Part shown: one piece after another, positions 7,060 through 16,153 of the stretch
Layout of the letters: every line of letters begins with the position of its first letter
How positions within the stretch are numbered: position 1 is the first letter of the stretch
Assembly (NCBI GenBank): GCA_944380935.1
Contig: CALWJF010000067.1
Location: forward strand, 1-37,119
Origin: an uncultured Clostridia bacterium
GTDB taxonomy: Bacteria > Bacillota > Clostridia > Oscillospirales > QAMX01
Length of the DNA stretch: 37,119 bases
Reading direction: 5' to 3'
Position numbers and translations under genes: made by a program
The notes under the pieces: generated by a model
The model's database searches: none
What the model saw: the letters and a program-made list of their open reading frames with translations, nothing else
Told to the model about the DNA's origin: nothing

Positions 7060-8931
7060 TTAACTCAGTTTTTCCATAATCTGGGCGCTACGGGCAATAA
7101 AGGCTGTCATATCCGCGCTCTCCAGCGGACGCTGCGCGATAAGAGCCAAATCGTAAACTTGGCTTGCCAGCAATTTCGCCGTTTCCGCATCGCTGCTTTC
7201 CAGTGCAGCCAGCTTTTTATAAAGCGGGTGGGCGCTGTTAAGCACCAGCGTATATTCGGCCTTATACATATCGGCCATTCCCTCCGGGCCGCCGAATAAA
7301 CGCGCCATTTCCTGCATACGCCGTCCTTCCTCGGAAAGTGTCAGCACAGCCGGCGCAGCACCCTCGCCCAGGGCAGCAGTCTCCACTTTTACGCCGCCGG
7401 CGATTCCCCCGAACAGTTTTTCCATCGCCTGCGCATCTTCCGCTGTCTGATCTCCGGTTTTCAAGTCGCTGATATCGGCATCAATCCGACGGAAACGGAC
7501 TGCACGGTTTTTTGACTCCAACATGGAAATAAACGCATTATCCAGCGTATGATTCAAAATCACCGCTTCAATCCCGCGTGCAGCGAACATCGCAATATAC
7601 TGTGCCTGCGCTTTTTCATCGGTGACATAATAGATGGTTTTAACCGCTGCGTTTTCTTTTCCTTCCTGCGGTGCCTGCTCGTCCTCCTGCGGGGCTTCCG
7701 GCAGATATTCATCCACCGTTTTGTAGCTGCCGTCGAGGAACTTGAAAATCAAAGCGGGTTTGACCCGTTCATAGAACTTCTCATCGCGTAGACAGCCATA
7801 TTTAATAAAGGGATTGATATCGTCCCAATATTTATTGTACTGCTCCCGCTCATTTTTAAACAAAGAAAGCAGTCGGTCAGCCACCTTGCGCGTAATGTGC
7901 GCACTGATACGCGTCACTGTTCCATCGTTTTGCAGGAACGAACGGGAAACATTCAACGGCAGATCCGGACAGTCAATGCAGCCTTTCAGCAGAAGCAGAT
8001 ATTCCGGAATGACCTCCTTGATATTATCCGCAACAAATACACGCGAACAGTACAGTTTAACCTGCCCTTCCACAGACTCAAATTCATTTTTCAGTTTCGG
8101 GAAATATAAAATTCCCTTCAGCCGGAACGGATAATCAATATTTAGATGCACCCAAAACAGAGGGTCTGCCACATCCATAAACAATTTATGATAAAAATCG
8201 CGATATTCTTCGTCCGTGCAATCCGTTGGGGCTTTTTCCCATAACGGCGCATCTGCATTGATCGGTTTCGCATCTTCTTTGGGTTCCTCTTTCGCGTCCT
8301 CCAGATATACCGGCGTCGGAAGGAACCGGAAATATTTCATTAATACATTGTGGACATTCCAACGCTGTGCATATTCCTTGGAATCGTCCGCAAGCTCCAG
8401 TGTTACCACCGTCCCCCTCGTCTGCTTTTCACACGGCTCGAGCGTATACTCCATCCCGCTTTCACTGACCCAGCGCACCGCTTCGCTTCCGGGGACAAAA
8501 GACTTTGTTTCAATGGTCACTTTCTTCGCGACCATAAAAGCAGAATAAAAACCAAGGCCAAAGTGGCCGATAATTTGCGCTGTATCTTTTGCGTCCTTAT
8601 ATTTTTCAAAAAAATCTTTTGCGCCGGAAAAGGCAACCTGGTTGATGTATTTCTTTACCTCATCCGCCGTCATTCCAATTCCATTGTCGGAAAAAGAAAG
8701 CGTTGCGTTTTCTTCATCGCTCTTTACCGTAATCCGATAAGGCTGGCCGTCATCCTCCGCTTGTCCAAGCGAGCGCAGCCGCTCGTGCTTAGCGATGGCA
8801 TCGGCACAGTTAGAAACCAACTCGCGGATAAAAATATCCTTTTCAGAATAGAGCCACTTTTTAATAATCGGAAACATATTTTCCGCAGCAATGGAAATAG
8901 AGCCCGATTCATACGTCTTCTGTTCATCCAT
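7060..8931 (-). CDS. htpG: Molecular chaperone HtpG (Hsp90)
   Basis: HtpG is the bacterial Hsp90, a dimeric ATP-driven cytosolic chaperone. The 623 residues show the GHKL ATPase domain first: YSEKDIFIRELVSNCADAI (the usual NASDA Asn motif reads NCADA), DNGIGMT and GHFGLGFYSAFMVA. The middle domain carries LPLNVSRSFLQ and LNVSRS-type loop features, and the C-terminal dimerisation region contains NSAHPLYKKL. An acidic linker (DAKEEPKEDAKP) replaces longer charged linkers. It lies 78 bases downstream of rsmI on the same strand. It may be read through from the miaB operon, or have its own control at the palindrome upstream. No CIRCE or CtsR box is visible. Confidence 0.96.
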   Translation of the reverse strand: MDEQKTYESGSISIAAENMFPIIKKWLYSEKDIFIRELVSNCADAIAKHERLRSLGQAEDDGQPYRITVKSDEENATLSFSDNGIGMTADEVKKYINQVAFSGAKDFFEKYKDAKDTAQIIGHFGLGFYSAFMVAKKVTIETKSFVPGSEAVRWVSESGMEYTLEPCEKQTRGTVVTLELADDSKEYAQRWNVHNVLMKYFRFLPTPVYLEDAKEEPKEDAKPINADAPLWEKAPTDCTDEEYRDFYHKLFMDVADPLFWVHLNIDYPFRLKGILYFPKLKNEFESVEGQVKLYCSRVFVADNIKEVIPEYLLLLKGCIDCPDLPLNVSRSFLQNDGTVTRISAHITRKVADRLLSLFKNEREQYNKYWDDINPFIKYGCLRDEKFYERVKPALIFKFLDGSYKTVDEYLPEAPQEDEQAPQEGKENAAVKTIYYVTDEKAQAQYIAMFAARGIEAVILNHTLDNAFISMLESKNRAVRFRRIDADISDLKTGDQTAEDAQAMEKLFGGIAGGVKVETAALGEGAAPAVLTLSEEGRRMQEMARLFGGPEGMADMYKAEYTLVLNSAHPLYKKLAALESSDAETAKLLASQVYDLALIAQRPLESADMTAFIARSAQIMEKLS

Positions 8932-8977
8932 ACTTACACAACTTCCTTTCTATGTATCTAGAAATTCGCGTCTTTTG

Positions 8978-8991
8978 GGACAAATTTGTCC
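8978..8991 (-). promoter_or_regulatory. Perfect 14-base palindrome upstream of htpG
   Basis: GGACAAATTTGTCC is a perfect inverted repeat in the 78-base rsmI-htpG gap. On the minus strand it lies 17 bases after a TTGACT, where a -10 region would be, and about 47 bases before the htpG start codon. Its place suggests an operator. It resembles neither CIRCE nor the CtsR heptad repeat, so no regulator is assigned. Confidence 0.4.
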
Positions 8992-9009
8992 TGAAAACGT
9001 GGAGAAAAG

Positions 9010-9870
9010 TCAATTTTCATTCAAAAGACTGTCATATAATGCATTTTTGGAAATGCCATACTGCGCCGCGGCGGTTTTCAGCGCCGCACTGCGCGGCATA
9101 CCGTCTGCCATCAGGCGTCCGGCAAGCGCCTGCGCAGCCTCCATCGCAGTTTCCGCATCTTGGGCCTGTTCCGGTTCTTCCGCAGCGCCATCCACAACCA
9201 ACACAAACTCGCCGCGCGGCGGGATTTGGGCATATTTTTCCTTTGCCTGTCCCAGCGTCATACGCAGGCTTTCCTCATGCGCTTTCGTCAACTCCCGCGC
9301 AAGCAGGATCTGACGATCCGCACCAAAGGTTTCGATAAAATCATCAAGCGTCGCGCACAGCTTATGCGGGGCCTCATAAAAAATCATCGCACGTTTTTCC
9401 CCCCGTAAAGATGCCAGATGCTCTCGGCGGGAGCGCTTATTCATTGATAAAAAGCCCTCAAAACAAAATCTTGCACCCGGAAGGCCCGCCAATGCAAACG
9501 CCGCAATCAACGCACAGGGACCGGGGACAACTTCCATACGGATTCCCGCTTCCCGGCACTGCGCCACAAGCATTCCGCCCGGATCCGAAATCACCGGCAT
9601 TCCCGCATCGGTCGTCAACGCGCAGTTTTCCCCCGCCAGAATGCGTTGCAGCACCAGTTCGCCGCGCTGCCGCATATTGTGTTCGTAATAGCTAATCAGC
9701 GGCTTGGAGATTCCAAAATGGGAAAGCAGCTTCATCGCCACCCGTGTATCCTCGGCCGCAATGAAATCCACCTGTTTCAGTGTCTCCAACGCACGTACGC
9801 TGATATCGCCCAGATTCCCGATCGGCGTACCGACGATATACAGCTTACCGGCGTTTTCCCCTTGTATCAT
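9010..9870 (-). CDS. rsmI: 16S rRNA (cytidine-1402-2'-O)-methyltransferase RsmI
   Basis: RsmI methylates the ribose of C1402 in the 16S rRNA decoding centre using S-adenosylmethionine. The 286-residue product has the tetrapyrrole-methylase-like fold: LYIVGTPIGNLGDIS near the start, AEDTRVAMKLLSHFGI, the glycine loop TTDAGMPVISDPG, the GLPGARFCFEGFL segment and RAMIFYEAPHKL. The C-terminal extension with ALAGRLMADGMPRSAALKTAA is the HTH-like tail common to RsmI. It overlaps the mutS stop by 4 bases (ATGA) and is part of the miaB-mutS-rsmI operon. Confidence 0.95.
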   Translation of the reverse strand: MIQGENAGKLYIVGTPIGNLGDISVRALETLKQVDFIAAEDTRVAMKLLSHFGISKPLISYYEHNMRQRGELVLQRILAGENCALTTDAGMPVISDPGGMLVAQCREAGIRMEVVPGPCALIAAFALAGLPGARFCFEGFLSMNKRSRREHLASLRGEKRAMIFYEAPHKLCATLDDFIETFGADRQILLARELTKAHEESLRMTLGQAKEKYAQIPPRGEFVLVVDGAAEEPEQAQDAETAMEAAQALAGRLMADGMPRSAALKTAAAQYGISKNALYDSLLNEN

Positions 9871-12449
9871 GGCAACCTCGCAATTCTTGTTTTCAACTCC
9901 AGCACAAACGTCAACGCCTGTACCGGCGTCATATTGTCCACATCGGTTTCGCGGATGCGGTCGATAATCTCCAATATGCCCTGCTCCATCATGTTGGCCT
10001 GCGTGTCTTCCAGCGGTGTCTTTTTCGGTGCAGCAGGCGCATTCGACCCGGCTTCCAAGCCCTTTAAAATCTGGTGTGCGCGCCGGATCAGCGCATCGGG
10101 AAGCCCGGCAAGTTTCGCCACCTCGATACCGTAAGAATCATCTGATCCTCCTGCGATAATCTGATGCAGGAAGGTAATCCGGTCGCCATGCTTGATCACC
10201 GCAGTCGATAAATTAAAAACCCCCGGCAACGAATCCAATGCAACCAGTTCATGATAATGCGTGGCAAACAGCGTCTTGGCGCCCACCTTTTTCGCCATAT
10301 ACTCCAGCACTGCGCGCGCAATACTCATCCCATCATATGTTGAAGTCCCCCGACCCACCTCGTCGAGGATAACCAGGCTTTTATTTGTGGCCTCTCGTAC
10401 AATATCCGCCACCTCGCTCATTTCCACCATAAACGTGGACTGCCCGGCAGACAGGTCGTCCGAGGCGCCGATACGGGTAAAAATCCGATCTATGACCCCG
10501 ATATGCGCCCGGCGTGCCGGTACAAAACTCCCAACTTGTGCCATCAACACGATAATCGCATTCTGCCGCATATAGGTAGATTTCCCCGCCATATTCGGCC
10601 CGGTAAGAATCGCCACACGGCGATCCCGCCCATCCATCTTCATATCGTTGGCAACAAACCCGGAAATACTGCGTTCCACCACCGGATGCCGGCCGGCCTG
10701 GATGTCTACTGCATCAGAATAATCCACCTGCGGCATATTATAATCGTTATCCAACGCTACACGCGCCATAGAAGCGGTAACATCCAGTTGTGCAATCGCT
10801 GTAGCCGTAGTCTGCACCCGCGCAGCAGTATCCGCAACCCGGCTGCGAATCCGGCAGAACAACTCATACTCAATCGCATTGGCCCGCTCCTGCGCGCCAA
10901 GGATACGGCTTTCCAACTGCTTAAGCTCCTCCGTAACATAGCGTTCGCCGGTCGTCAGGGTCTGACGGCGTATGTAATCTTCAGGCACCAGATGCAAAAA
11001 CGACGGTGTAACTTCAATATAATATCCAAACACTTTGTTATAGCCGATTTTCAGATTTTTAATCCCGGTACGTTCCCGCTCCCGCGTCTGAATCGATAAA
11101 ATATAACTGCGTGTATCATGGGCAATATTGCGAATGTTATCCAGCTGCGTCTGGTATCCTTCCCGGATAATCGCACCGTCTTTGATCCCCGGCGGTGGAT
11201 CTTCGGCAATCCCTTCTTCAATTAACGTATAAATATCCCTAAGCTCATCGATCTGATTCCAAATTTCCTGCATAGCCTCGCAGGGAATACCCTCGATCAA
11301 AGACCGCAGCTGCGGCAGCGATTCCAACGTCGAAGCAACCGCACGCAAATCGCGCGCATTGGCGGTACCGGAAGAGATCCGCCCAATCAGCCGCTCCAAA
11401 TCGGATATATTGCGCAGTACTTCTTCTATCTGGGACAACTTTACCGGCTCATCCACCAGCGACGCCACCGCATTTAAGCGCCTGCGAATTCCCACAGGAT
11501 TCAGCAGCGGCTGCTCTAAACGCCGGCGCAGCGCACGTGCGCCCATCGAGGTGGATGTCTGGTCCAACACCCATAAAAGCGAACCGGATTTTTCGTGCGA
11601 TCGGATGGTTTCAAACAGTTCCAAGTTTGTGCGCGCTGTATGGTCCAGCGTCATATACATCGAAGGCGTATATATTTCAGGATTGCGCAGCTGCGCAAGC
11701 GTATTCTTCTGCGTCTGATATAAGTAGGAAAGCAGGCCGCCCAATGCGCGGTTCAATGTTTGACTCGCTTCAATATCCGGAATATCGGCGTATCGGCTTT
11801 TGACCGCCTGTTCCGCCACATCCGGCAGAAAACGCTGCGCACCGTCCTCCAGTGCACATAACAACTGCTGCCGCAAAAAATCTTTCAATTTTGTACTGGC
11901 ATAAGCTTCCTCAGACAAAACCGCCTCACGTGGTGAAAAGCGTTCGCATTCGTTCTGGATATCCGTCAAAATCCGGGGACTGGAAATGGAACATAACTGG
12001 ATTTCCCCAGTTGAAATATCACAAAAGCACAGACCCGCTTCCTGTCCGGACAAATAAACCGAAGCAATAAAATTGTTGGTTTTCTGATCGAGCATTGATT
12101 CGTCGGTGATCGTGCCCGGCGTGATGATGCGTACAACCTCGCGGCGGACCAAACCCTTTGCCTTGGCGGGGTCCTCCATCTGCTCGCAAATCGCCACTTT
12201 ATATCCGCGTGCAATGAGCCGCGCCACATAGGCTTCATAACTGTGAAACGGTACACCGCACATGGGCGCACGTTCCCCGCCGCCTGCATTTTTCCCGGTC
12301 AGCGTCAAATCCAAAACTTTGGACGCAATAATCGCATCATCAAAGAACATTTCATAAAAATCGCCGAGCCGGTAAAATACAATTTCTTCTTTATGCTTAT
12401 CCTTGATTTCAAAATATTGCCGCATCAGCGGCGAAGTGGCTTCCGGCAT
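9867..12449 (-). CDS. mutS: DNA mismatch repair protein MutS
   Basis: MutS recognises mismatches in newly copied DNA and starts repair with MutL. With the start at 12449 the product is 860 residues, the usual size. The mismatch-binding domain (FYRLGDFYEMF, holding the Phe-x-Glu wedge) comes first, then connector, lever and clamp domains, then the ATPase with Walker A GPNMAGKST near 617, DEVGRGTSTYDG and THYHEL. ATG 12449 is supported by GGAGG seven bases upstream and by homology beginning at SPLMRQYFEIK; the frame is open for 67 more codons, but these overlap the end of miaB. It starts one base after the miaB stop and overlaps rsmI by 4 bases. No mutL is in the window. Confidence 0.97.
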   Translation of the reverse strand: MPEATSPLMRQYFEIKDKHKEEIVFYRLGDFYEMFFDDAIIASKVLDLTLTGKNAGGGERAPMCGVPFHSYEAYVARLIARGYKVAICEQMEDPAKAKGLVRREVVRIITPGTITDESMLDQKTNNFIASVYLSGQEAGLCFCDISTGEIQLCSISSPRILTDIQNECERFSPREAVLSEEAYASTKLKDFLRQQLLCALEDGAQRFLPDVAEQAVKSRYADIPDIEASQTLNRALGGLLSYLYQTQKNTLAQLRNPEIYTPSMYMTLDHTARTNLELFETIRSHEKSGSLLWVLDQTSTSMGARALRRRLEQPLLNPVGIRRRLNAVASLVDEPVKLSQIEEVLRNISDLERLIGRISSGTANARDLRAVASTLESLPQLRSLIEGIPCEAMQEIWNQIDELRDIYTLIEEGIAEDPPPGIKDGAIIREGYQTQLDNIRNIAHDTRSYILSIQTRERERTGIKNLKIGYNKVFGYYIEVTPSFLHLVPEDYIRRQTLTTGERYVTEELKQLESRILGAQERANAIEYELFCRIRSRVADTAARVQTTATAIAQLDVTASMARVALDNDYNMPQVDYSDAVDIQAGRHPVVERSISGFVANDMKMDGRDRRVAILTGPNMAGKSTYMRQNAIIVLMAQVGSFVPARRAHIGVIDRIFTRIGASDDLSAGQSTFMVEMSEVADIVREATNKSLVILDEVGRGTSTYDGMSIARAVLEYMAKKVGAKTLFATHYHELVALDSLPGVFNLSTAVIKHGDRITFLHQIIAGGSDDSYGIEVAKLAGLPDALIRRAHQILKGLEAGSNAPAAPKKTPLEDTQANMMEQGILEIIDRIRETDVDNMTPVQALTFVLELKTRIARLP

Positions 12450-12450
12450 C

Positions 12451-13881
12451 TCAGTCCTCCACCTTTTCTCCAAATAAAGCCCACGGACTTGCCCGCACGA
12501 TATGCGCACGGCAGAACGTGCCGATTTCCTTCGGGTCTGCAGCAAGATATACAACGCGGCCGGTATCCGTCCGCGCCGCAACCGGGAATGCATCGAAACG
12601 GCTCTTCGACTCGCAAAGGACCCGACACGTCTGTCCCACACAGGCTGCATGGATCTGTTCGCTTATCGCATTCTGCACCTGGCACAGCCGTTCAAACCGG
12701 CGTTGTTTTTCTTCGTGCGGCGTATCGTCCGGCATGGACGCGGCAGGTGTGCCCCCGCGTGGGGAATATAAAAAGGTAAACAACGCATGATACCGCACCC
12801 GTTCTACAAGTGCAAGCGTCTGTTCGAAATCTTCCAGCGTCTCGCCCGGGAATCCAACAATAATATCGCTGGTAAACGCAATATTCGGGATTCGTGCGCG
12901 TGCGTAATCAATGAGTTCCAGATATTGCGCCGCAGTATACCGCCGGTTCATTTCTTTCAAAATCCGGTCGGAGCCGGACTGAACCGGCAAATGCAGCTGC
13001 GGCGCAATTTTTTCGCAGTCCGCCATTGTGTCGATCAATTTCCTTGTCGCGTCCTTGGGATGGCTGGTCATAAAACGCACGATAAAATCCCCCGGCAATT
13101 GCGCGACCGCACGCAGCAAGTCGGGAAAGTCCATTGCATAATCCGTCCCATGACCATAAGAATTGACATTCTGGCCCAGCAGGTTAATCTCCCGGCAGCC
13201 TTTTTCAATCAGGCCCCGTACTTCGTTGAGAATATCTTCCGGACGGCGGCTGCGCTCTCGTCCGCGTACATACGGTACGATGCAATAAGAACAAAAATTA
13301 TTGCACCCATACATGACGCTTACCCAACCTCGGATGTAATCCTTCCGCTGCACCGGAAGCCCCTCAGCAATGCGTCCGTCCTCATCCTCCACGTCAAAAA
13401 CGCGCCGTCCAAACGTCAACTTTTGATAAATCAGTTCCGGAAGCCGCCACAGTGCATGCGTTCCGAATACAATATCGACATAGGGAAAGCTTTTTTTCAG
13501 TTTTTCAGCCATTGCAGTCTGCTGCGTCATGCAGCCGCCGACGCCGATAATCATATCCGGCCGCGCTTTTTTACAATGGGAAAGCGCGCCGACATTCCCA
13601 AGTACGCGCATTTCCGCATGTTCGCGTACTGCGCAGGTATTTAAAAGCACAACGTCTGCATCCTGCTCATCCTTTGCCGGCTCATAACCCATTTCGCGCA
13701 GCATTCCACGCATACATTCAGCATCTGCTTCATTCTGCTGGCAACCATAGCAATCGACAAATGCGCTACGGCGGCGGCCATATCGGGCCGTATATTCATC
13801 ATTCAGCTTTGCGATCCGTTCCGTAAATTCACGTTGACGTGCAAGCTCCTGCGGTGTGACAAAAACTTCTTGATTCTTCAT
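12451..13881 (-). CDS. miaB: tRNA-2-methylthio-N6-dimethylallyladenosine synthase MiaB
   Basis: MiaB is a radical-SAM enzyme with two iron-sulphur clusters that adds the methylthio group to i6A37 of tRNAs reading UNN codons. The 476 residues show the N-terminal methylthiotransferase domain (YGCQQNEADAE, NTCAVREHAE, GVGGCMTQQ, supplying three cluster cysteines), the radical-SAM domain with CNNFCSYCIVPYVRGRERSR near 192-210, and the C-terminal TRAM domain (GQTCRVLCESKSRF onward). It heads the operon miaB-mutS-rsmI; the miaB-mutS order is common in Clostridia. The first 35 residues are a variable extension. MtaB and RimO are less likely because of the HAEMRVLGN and GRERSR contexts. Confidence 0.95.
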   Translation of the reverse strand: MKNQEVFVTPQELARQREFTERIAKLNDEYTARYGRRRSAFVDCYGCQQNEADAECMRGMLREMGYEPAKDEQDADVVLLNTCAVREHAEMRVLGNVGALSHCKKARPDMIIGVGGCMTQQTAMAEKLKKSFPYVDIVFGTHALWRLPELIYQKLTFGRRVFDVEDEDGRIAEGLPVQRKDYIRGWVSVMYGCNNFCSYCIVPYVRGRERSRRPEDILNEVRGLIEKGCREINLLGQNVNSYGHGTDYAMDFPDLLRAVAQLPGDFIVRFMTSHPKDATRKLIDTMADCEKIAPQLHLPVQSGSDRILKEMNRRYTAAQYLELIDYARARIPNIAFTSDIIVGFPGETLEDFEQTLALVERVRYHALFTFLYSPRGGTPAASMPDDTPHEEKQRRFERLCQVQNAISEQIHAACVGQTCRVLCESKSRFDAFPVAARTDTGRVVYLAADPKEIGTFCRAHIVRASPWALFGEKVED

Positions 13882-13907
13882 GTTTTTTCTCCATACTGTA
13901 ATAGTTT

Positions 13908-13936
13908 ATTATACTCGATTCGTCACTTTTTTTCAA
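13908..13936 (-). promoter_or_regulatory. Sigma-A-type promoter of miaB-mutS-rsmI
   Basis: On the minus strand: TTGAAA (13936-13931), a 17-base spacer, TATAAT (13913-13908), about 26 bases before the miaB start codon. Confidence 0.85.
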
Positions 13937-14003
13937 GCAGCAGGCGCGCCTTTTTCAAAAACGGTACTGCTCATGGTCTTTTCAATCGTATTGCTTGAAA
14001 AAA

Positions 14004-14037
14004 GCACAACGGCATAGCCGAAACCATGCCGTTGTGC
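14004..14037 (-). terminator. Rho-independent terminator downstream of the cytidylate-kinase-like gene
   Basis: A perfect 12-base-pair stem (14004-14015 with 14026-14037) followed on the minus strand by a TTTTTTC run. It separates this gene from miaB; the 214-base gap between them also holds the miaB promoter. Confidence 0.9.
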
Positions 14038-14095
14038 AGTGCAAACCATATTGTTCCCTTTTACGTGGCAAAGCGGTCAGGCCGCTTTCACAACG

Positions 14096-14680
14096 TTAAT
14101 AAAGATCCGCGATAATTTTTACACAGGTATCGATCCCCAAGATACCACTGTCAAGCGCAACCTGATAATTGCGCACATCGCCCCATTCCATATCCGTATA
14201 GAACTGATAGTAAGCACGGCGGCGTTTATCCTTATCTTTCAAACGCTTTTCCGGAGAATCCTCACGCTCACCATATACACGCACAATCCGTTGCGCACGC
14301 TGCTGCATACTGGCATGGATAAAAACGGTCAAAAGATCCGCCTCATCCCGGAGGATATAATCGGCACAGCGCCCGACAATGACGCAGCTTTCCTTTTCTG
14401 CCAATTCCAGGATCATCTGCCGTTGCATTGTCCAAATATGATCCTGGATCGTCATCCCTCTAACATCACGATCTGCAAAGGCATTGGCAAACCAGTTGCC
14501 ATAGGGCGTATATTCACTCTTCTCCCGAACAAAATCCTCGGAAAGTCCAGACTTTTCTGCGATTTTTTCAATCAATTCCTGATCATAGCAAGCGATGCCA
14601 AGTTTTTTAGCAACCTGCTTGCCTACTGTACGACCACCACTTCCGAATTCACGGCTTATGGTGATAATCCTATTTTTCAT
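14096..14680 (-). CDS. Cytidylate kinase-like family protein
   Basis: This 194-residue P-loop protein belongs to the cytidylate-kinase-like family common in gut Clostridia. It begins RIITISREFGSGGRTVGKQVAKKLG, where GSGGRTVG is the nucleotide-binding loop, with CYDQELIEKIAEKSGLSE as the next helix. CVIVGRCADYIL matches the family's second conserved strand, and the basic lid region is EKRLKDKDKRRRAYYQFYTDMEWG. It lacks the classical Cmk GKGT P-loop, and its substrate is not established; some members sit in regulatory contexts. It has its own promoter and terminator, so it stands alone. Confidence 0.88.
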   Translation of the reverse strand: MKNRIITISREFGSGGRTVGKQVAKKLGIACYDQELIEKIAEKSGLSEDFVREKSEYTPYGNWFANAFADRDVRGMTIQDHIWTMQRQMILELAEKESCVIVGRCADYILRDEADLLTVFIHASMQQRAQRIVRVYGEREDSPEKRLKDKDKRRRAYYQFYTDMEWGDVRNYQVALDSGILGIDTCVKIIADLY

Positions 14681-14722
14681 AAGTCTCCCCCCATTGACTC
14701 AAAGATTGATCTATCTATTCTT

Positions 14723-14750
14723 ATTTTATACGATTGTACAAAACAGTCAA
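14723..14750 (-). promoter_or_regulatory. Promoter of the cytidylate-kinase-like gene
   Basis: On the minus strand: TTGACT (14750-14745), a 16-base spacer, TAAAAT (14728-14723). A GGGGGGA ribosome site precedes the ATG. Confidence 0.65.
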
Positions 14751-14792
14751 GTACAATTCCAAAAAATTCCGTTTTATCTGACACAAATCCGC

Positions 14793-15548
14793 TTAAGTTC
14801 TGGATATCGGCATAATCAAATTGTGCGGGATAAGTTTGGCAAGCAGACGATAGACTTTCATCAACGCAAGCGGCGTATAGGAGCCTTTTCCCGCCGCAGC
14901 CCGCGCAAGCGATACTTTTGCAACTTTTTCAGGAATACAGCGCGGAAGCCGGTCAAAGGTACGGCTGTTGCCGTTAATACCGCCTACGGCAAGAAAATCG
15001 GTATTCATCGGACAAGGGTATACTGCCAGCACATGGATTCCGCGCGGGGCAAGCTCATACCGCAGTGCTTTCGCGAAGCTTTGGATATACGCCTTGGTTG
15101 AACAGTATACGCTCATACGCGGCGTTGGGGCAAACGCCGCAATGGATGAGACAAAAACAATCGCCGCACCCTGCGTCATATAGGGAATTGCCGCAGATGT
15201 CAACAATGTCGGTGCCCGCATGTTTACATCACACATCGCACAGTTGTTTTTTTCTGTTATGTCTTCAAAATCCCCTAAAAAGCCAAGCCCCGCGTTATTG
15301 ATCAGCAACCGGATCTGCGGATTTGCCTGACGGATGCGTGCACAAAGTGAATCGATTTCTTCTGTCCGAGACAAATCGCAAGGGAAAATGCGAAACCGCC
15401 TTTCGGGCATCGAATCCGCAAGATCGCGCATCGCCCCTTCTCTCCGCGCAATCAACCATAGCTCGTCCAGTTCAAATTGTTCAAACGCATGGCGCGCGTA
15501 TTCCCGTCCCAGCCCGGACGAAGCACCGGTTATAATCCCGATTTTCAT
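14793..15548 (-). CDS. SDR family NAD(P)-dependent oxidoreductase
   Basis: This is a classical short-chain dehydrogenase/reductase of 251 residues. The dinucleotide-binding motif TGASSGLGREYA lies at 7-18, followed by NNAGLG, the catalytic serine in FVSSIAAFAP and the Tyr-x3-Lys pair in YCSTKAY. An Arg at the end of beta-2 (IARREG) suggests NADPH preference. The C-terminal part (KVYRLLAKLIPHN) is amphipathic and resembles the DltE/YqjQ-like group, some of which act on lipids or long-chain substrates. The substrate is unknown. A separate promoter lies upstream, and its downstream neighbour also has its own promoter. Confidence 0.88.
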   Translation of the reverse strand: MKIGIITGASSGLGREYARHAFEQFELDELWLIARREGAMRDLADSMPERRFRIFPCDLSRTEEIDSLCARIRQANPQIRLLINNAGLGFLGDFEDITEKNNCAMCDVNMRAPTLLTSAAIPYMTQGAAIVFVSSIAAFAPTPRMSVYCSTKAYIQSFAKALRYELAPRGIHVLAVYPCPMNTDFLAVGGINGNSRTFDRLPRCIPEKVAKVSLARAAAGKGSYTPLALMKVYRLLAKLIPHNLIMPISRT

Positions 15549-15577
15549 ATTTTCTCTCCCCAGCTTTTATTTCTATC

Positions 15578-15606
15578 AGTATACTTTAAAAACGCTTTTT
15601 TTTCAA
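15578..15606 (-). promoter_or_regulatory. Sigma-A-type promoter of the SDR gene
   Basis: On the minus strand: TTGAAA (15606-15601), a 17-base spacer, TATACT (15583-15578), with GGGGAGA about ten bases before the ATG. The stretch from 15607 to 15773, before the T-box promoter, holds nothing else I can identify. Confidence 0.75.
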
Positions 15607-15773
15607 GCAAAACACACAAGCGAGCGCATCTAGCGGTTATAATAAATTTCTTAGCAACTTCATTTATCGCATATATCGAACAGAATCTTACATTTTTTCT
15701 GTAAAACGCGTTTTTTTCAGTTTTAAGTCTTTGTTGCCCATGGACAAAAAACAAATTAGATAAATTTTCATAC

Positions 15774-15802
15774 TTGACAAAACGCCAGCACTTGCATATA
15801 CT
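15774..15802 (+). promoter_or_regulatory. Sigma-A-type promoter of the T-box/trpB2 transcript
   Basis: A perfect TTGACA (15774-15779), a 17-base spacer and TATACT (15797-15802), about 10 bases before the riboswitch. Confidence 0.9.
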
Positions 15803-15813
15803 AAGGATGTTAT

Positions 15814-16109
15814 TAAACCGTAGATGCAGATGAGTAAGCAAGCTGCGTTTCTGACAGAGAGCCGCCGGGGGCTGGGATGGCGGCAGAGGCAAGCTTGGTG
15901 AATGGACTGTGGAGGGCGGACTGAACATCTATTCCGGATTAGTAAGTTTCGACGGGCTTTTCCTCCCGTTATCAAGGGAAGATGTGTAGAACGCACATCA
16001 ATGAGTGGACGGTTTTTTTCCGTCAATTTGGGTGGCACCGCAGAAGTTGGAAACGCTTTTGTCCCAAGGATTTACTTTCCGGATCTTTGGGAAAAAGCGT
16101 TTTTTTCAT
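15814..16109 (+). ncRNA. T-box riboswitch, tryptophan-specific (UGG specifier)
   Basis: A T-box leader senses uncharged tRNA and opens transcription of the downstream gene. Stem I contains an AGTA motif (GATGAGTAAG). CAAGCT (15839-15844) pairs with AGCTTG (15892-15897), which frames the specifier loop GTGAATGGA. The specifier codon is TGG at 15903-15905, the Trp codon. The distal stem carries the AGAGAGC...GGGATGGCGG signature. The T-box proper, TGGGTGGCACCGCAG, is at 16029-16043; its UGGN element ends in C (16036), which would pair with G73 of tRNA-Trp. The terminator follows at 16051-16108 (AAACGCTTTT...AAAAGCGTTTTTTT). Two independent contacts therefore agree with tRNA-Trp, as does the downstream gene. 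Confidence 0.95.
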
Positions 16110-16153
16110 AATTTTCTCGAAAGACCGGTCAACAGGAAAGGAGACCCGCAAAT

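Noticed and set aside
8932-9009. CIRCE or CtsR heat-shock operator before htpG
   Set aside because: No TTAGCACTC/GAGTGCTAA pair or GGTCAAA heptad repeat is present; only an unrelated palindrome is.
9867-12650. Longer MutS start with 67 extra N-terminal residues
   Set aside because: The extension lies inside miaB, has no family similarity and no ribosome site; ATG 12449 has GGAGG and matches the family start.
15910-15912. A second TGG near the specifier loop of the T-box as the specifier
   Set aside because: It falls in the pairing region below the loop; TGG 15903-15905 lies in the GTGAA-codon-A loop context. Either gives tryptophan.
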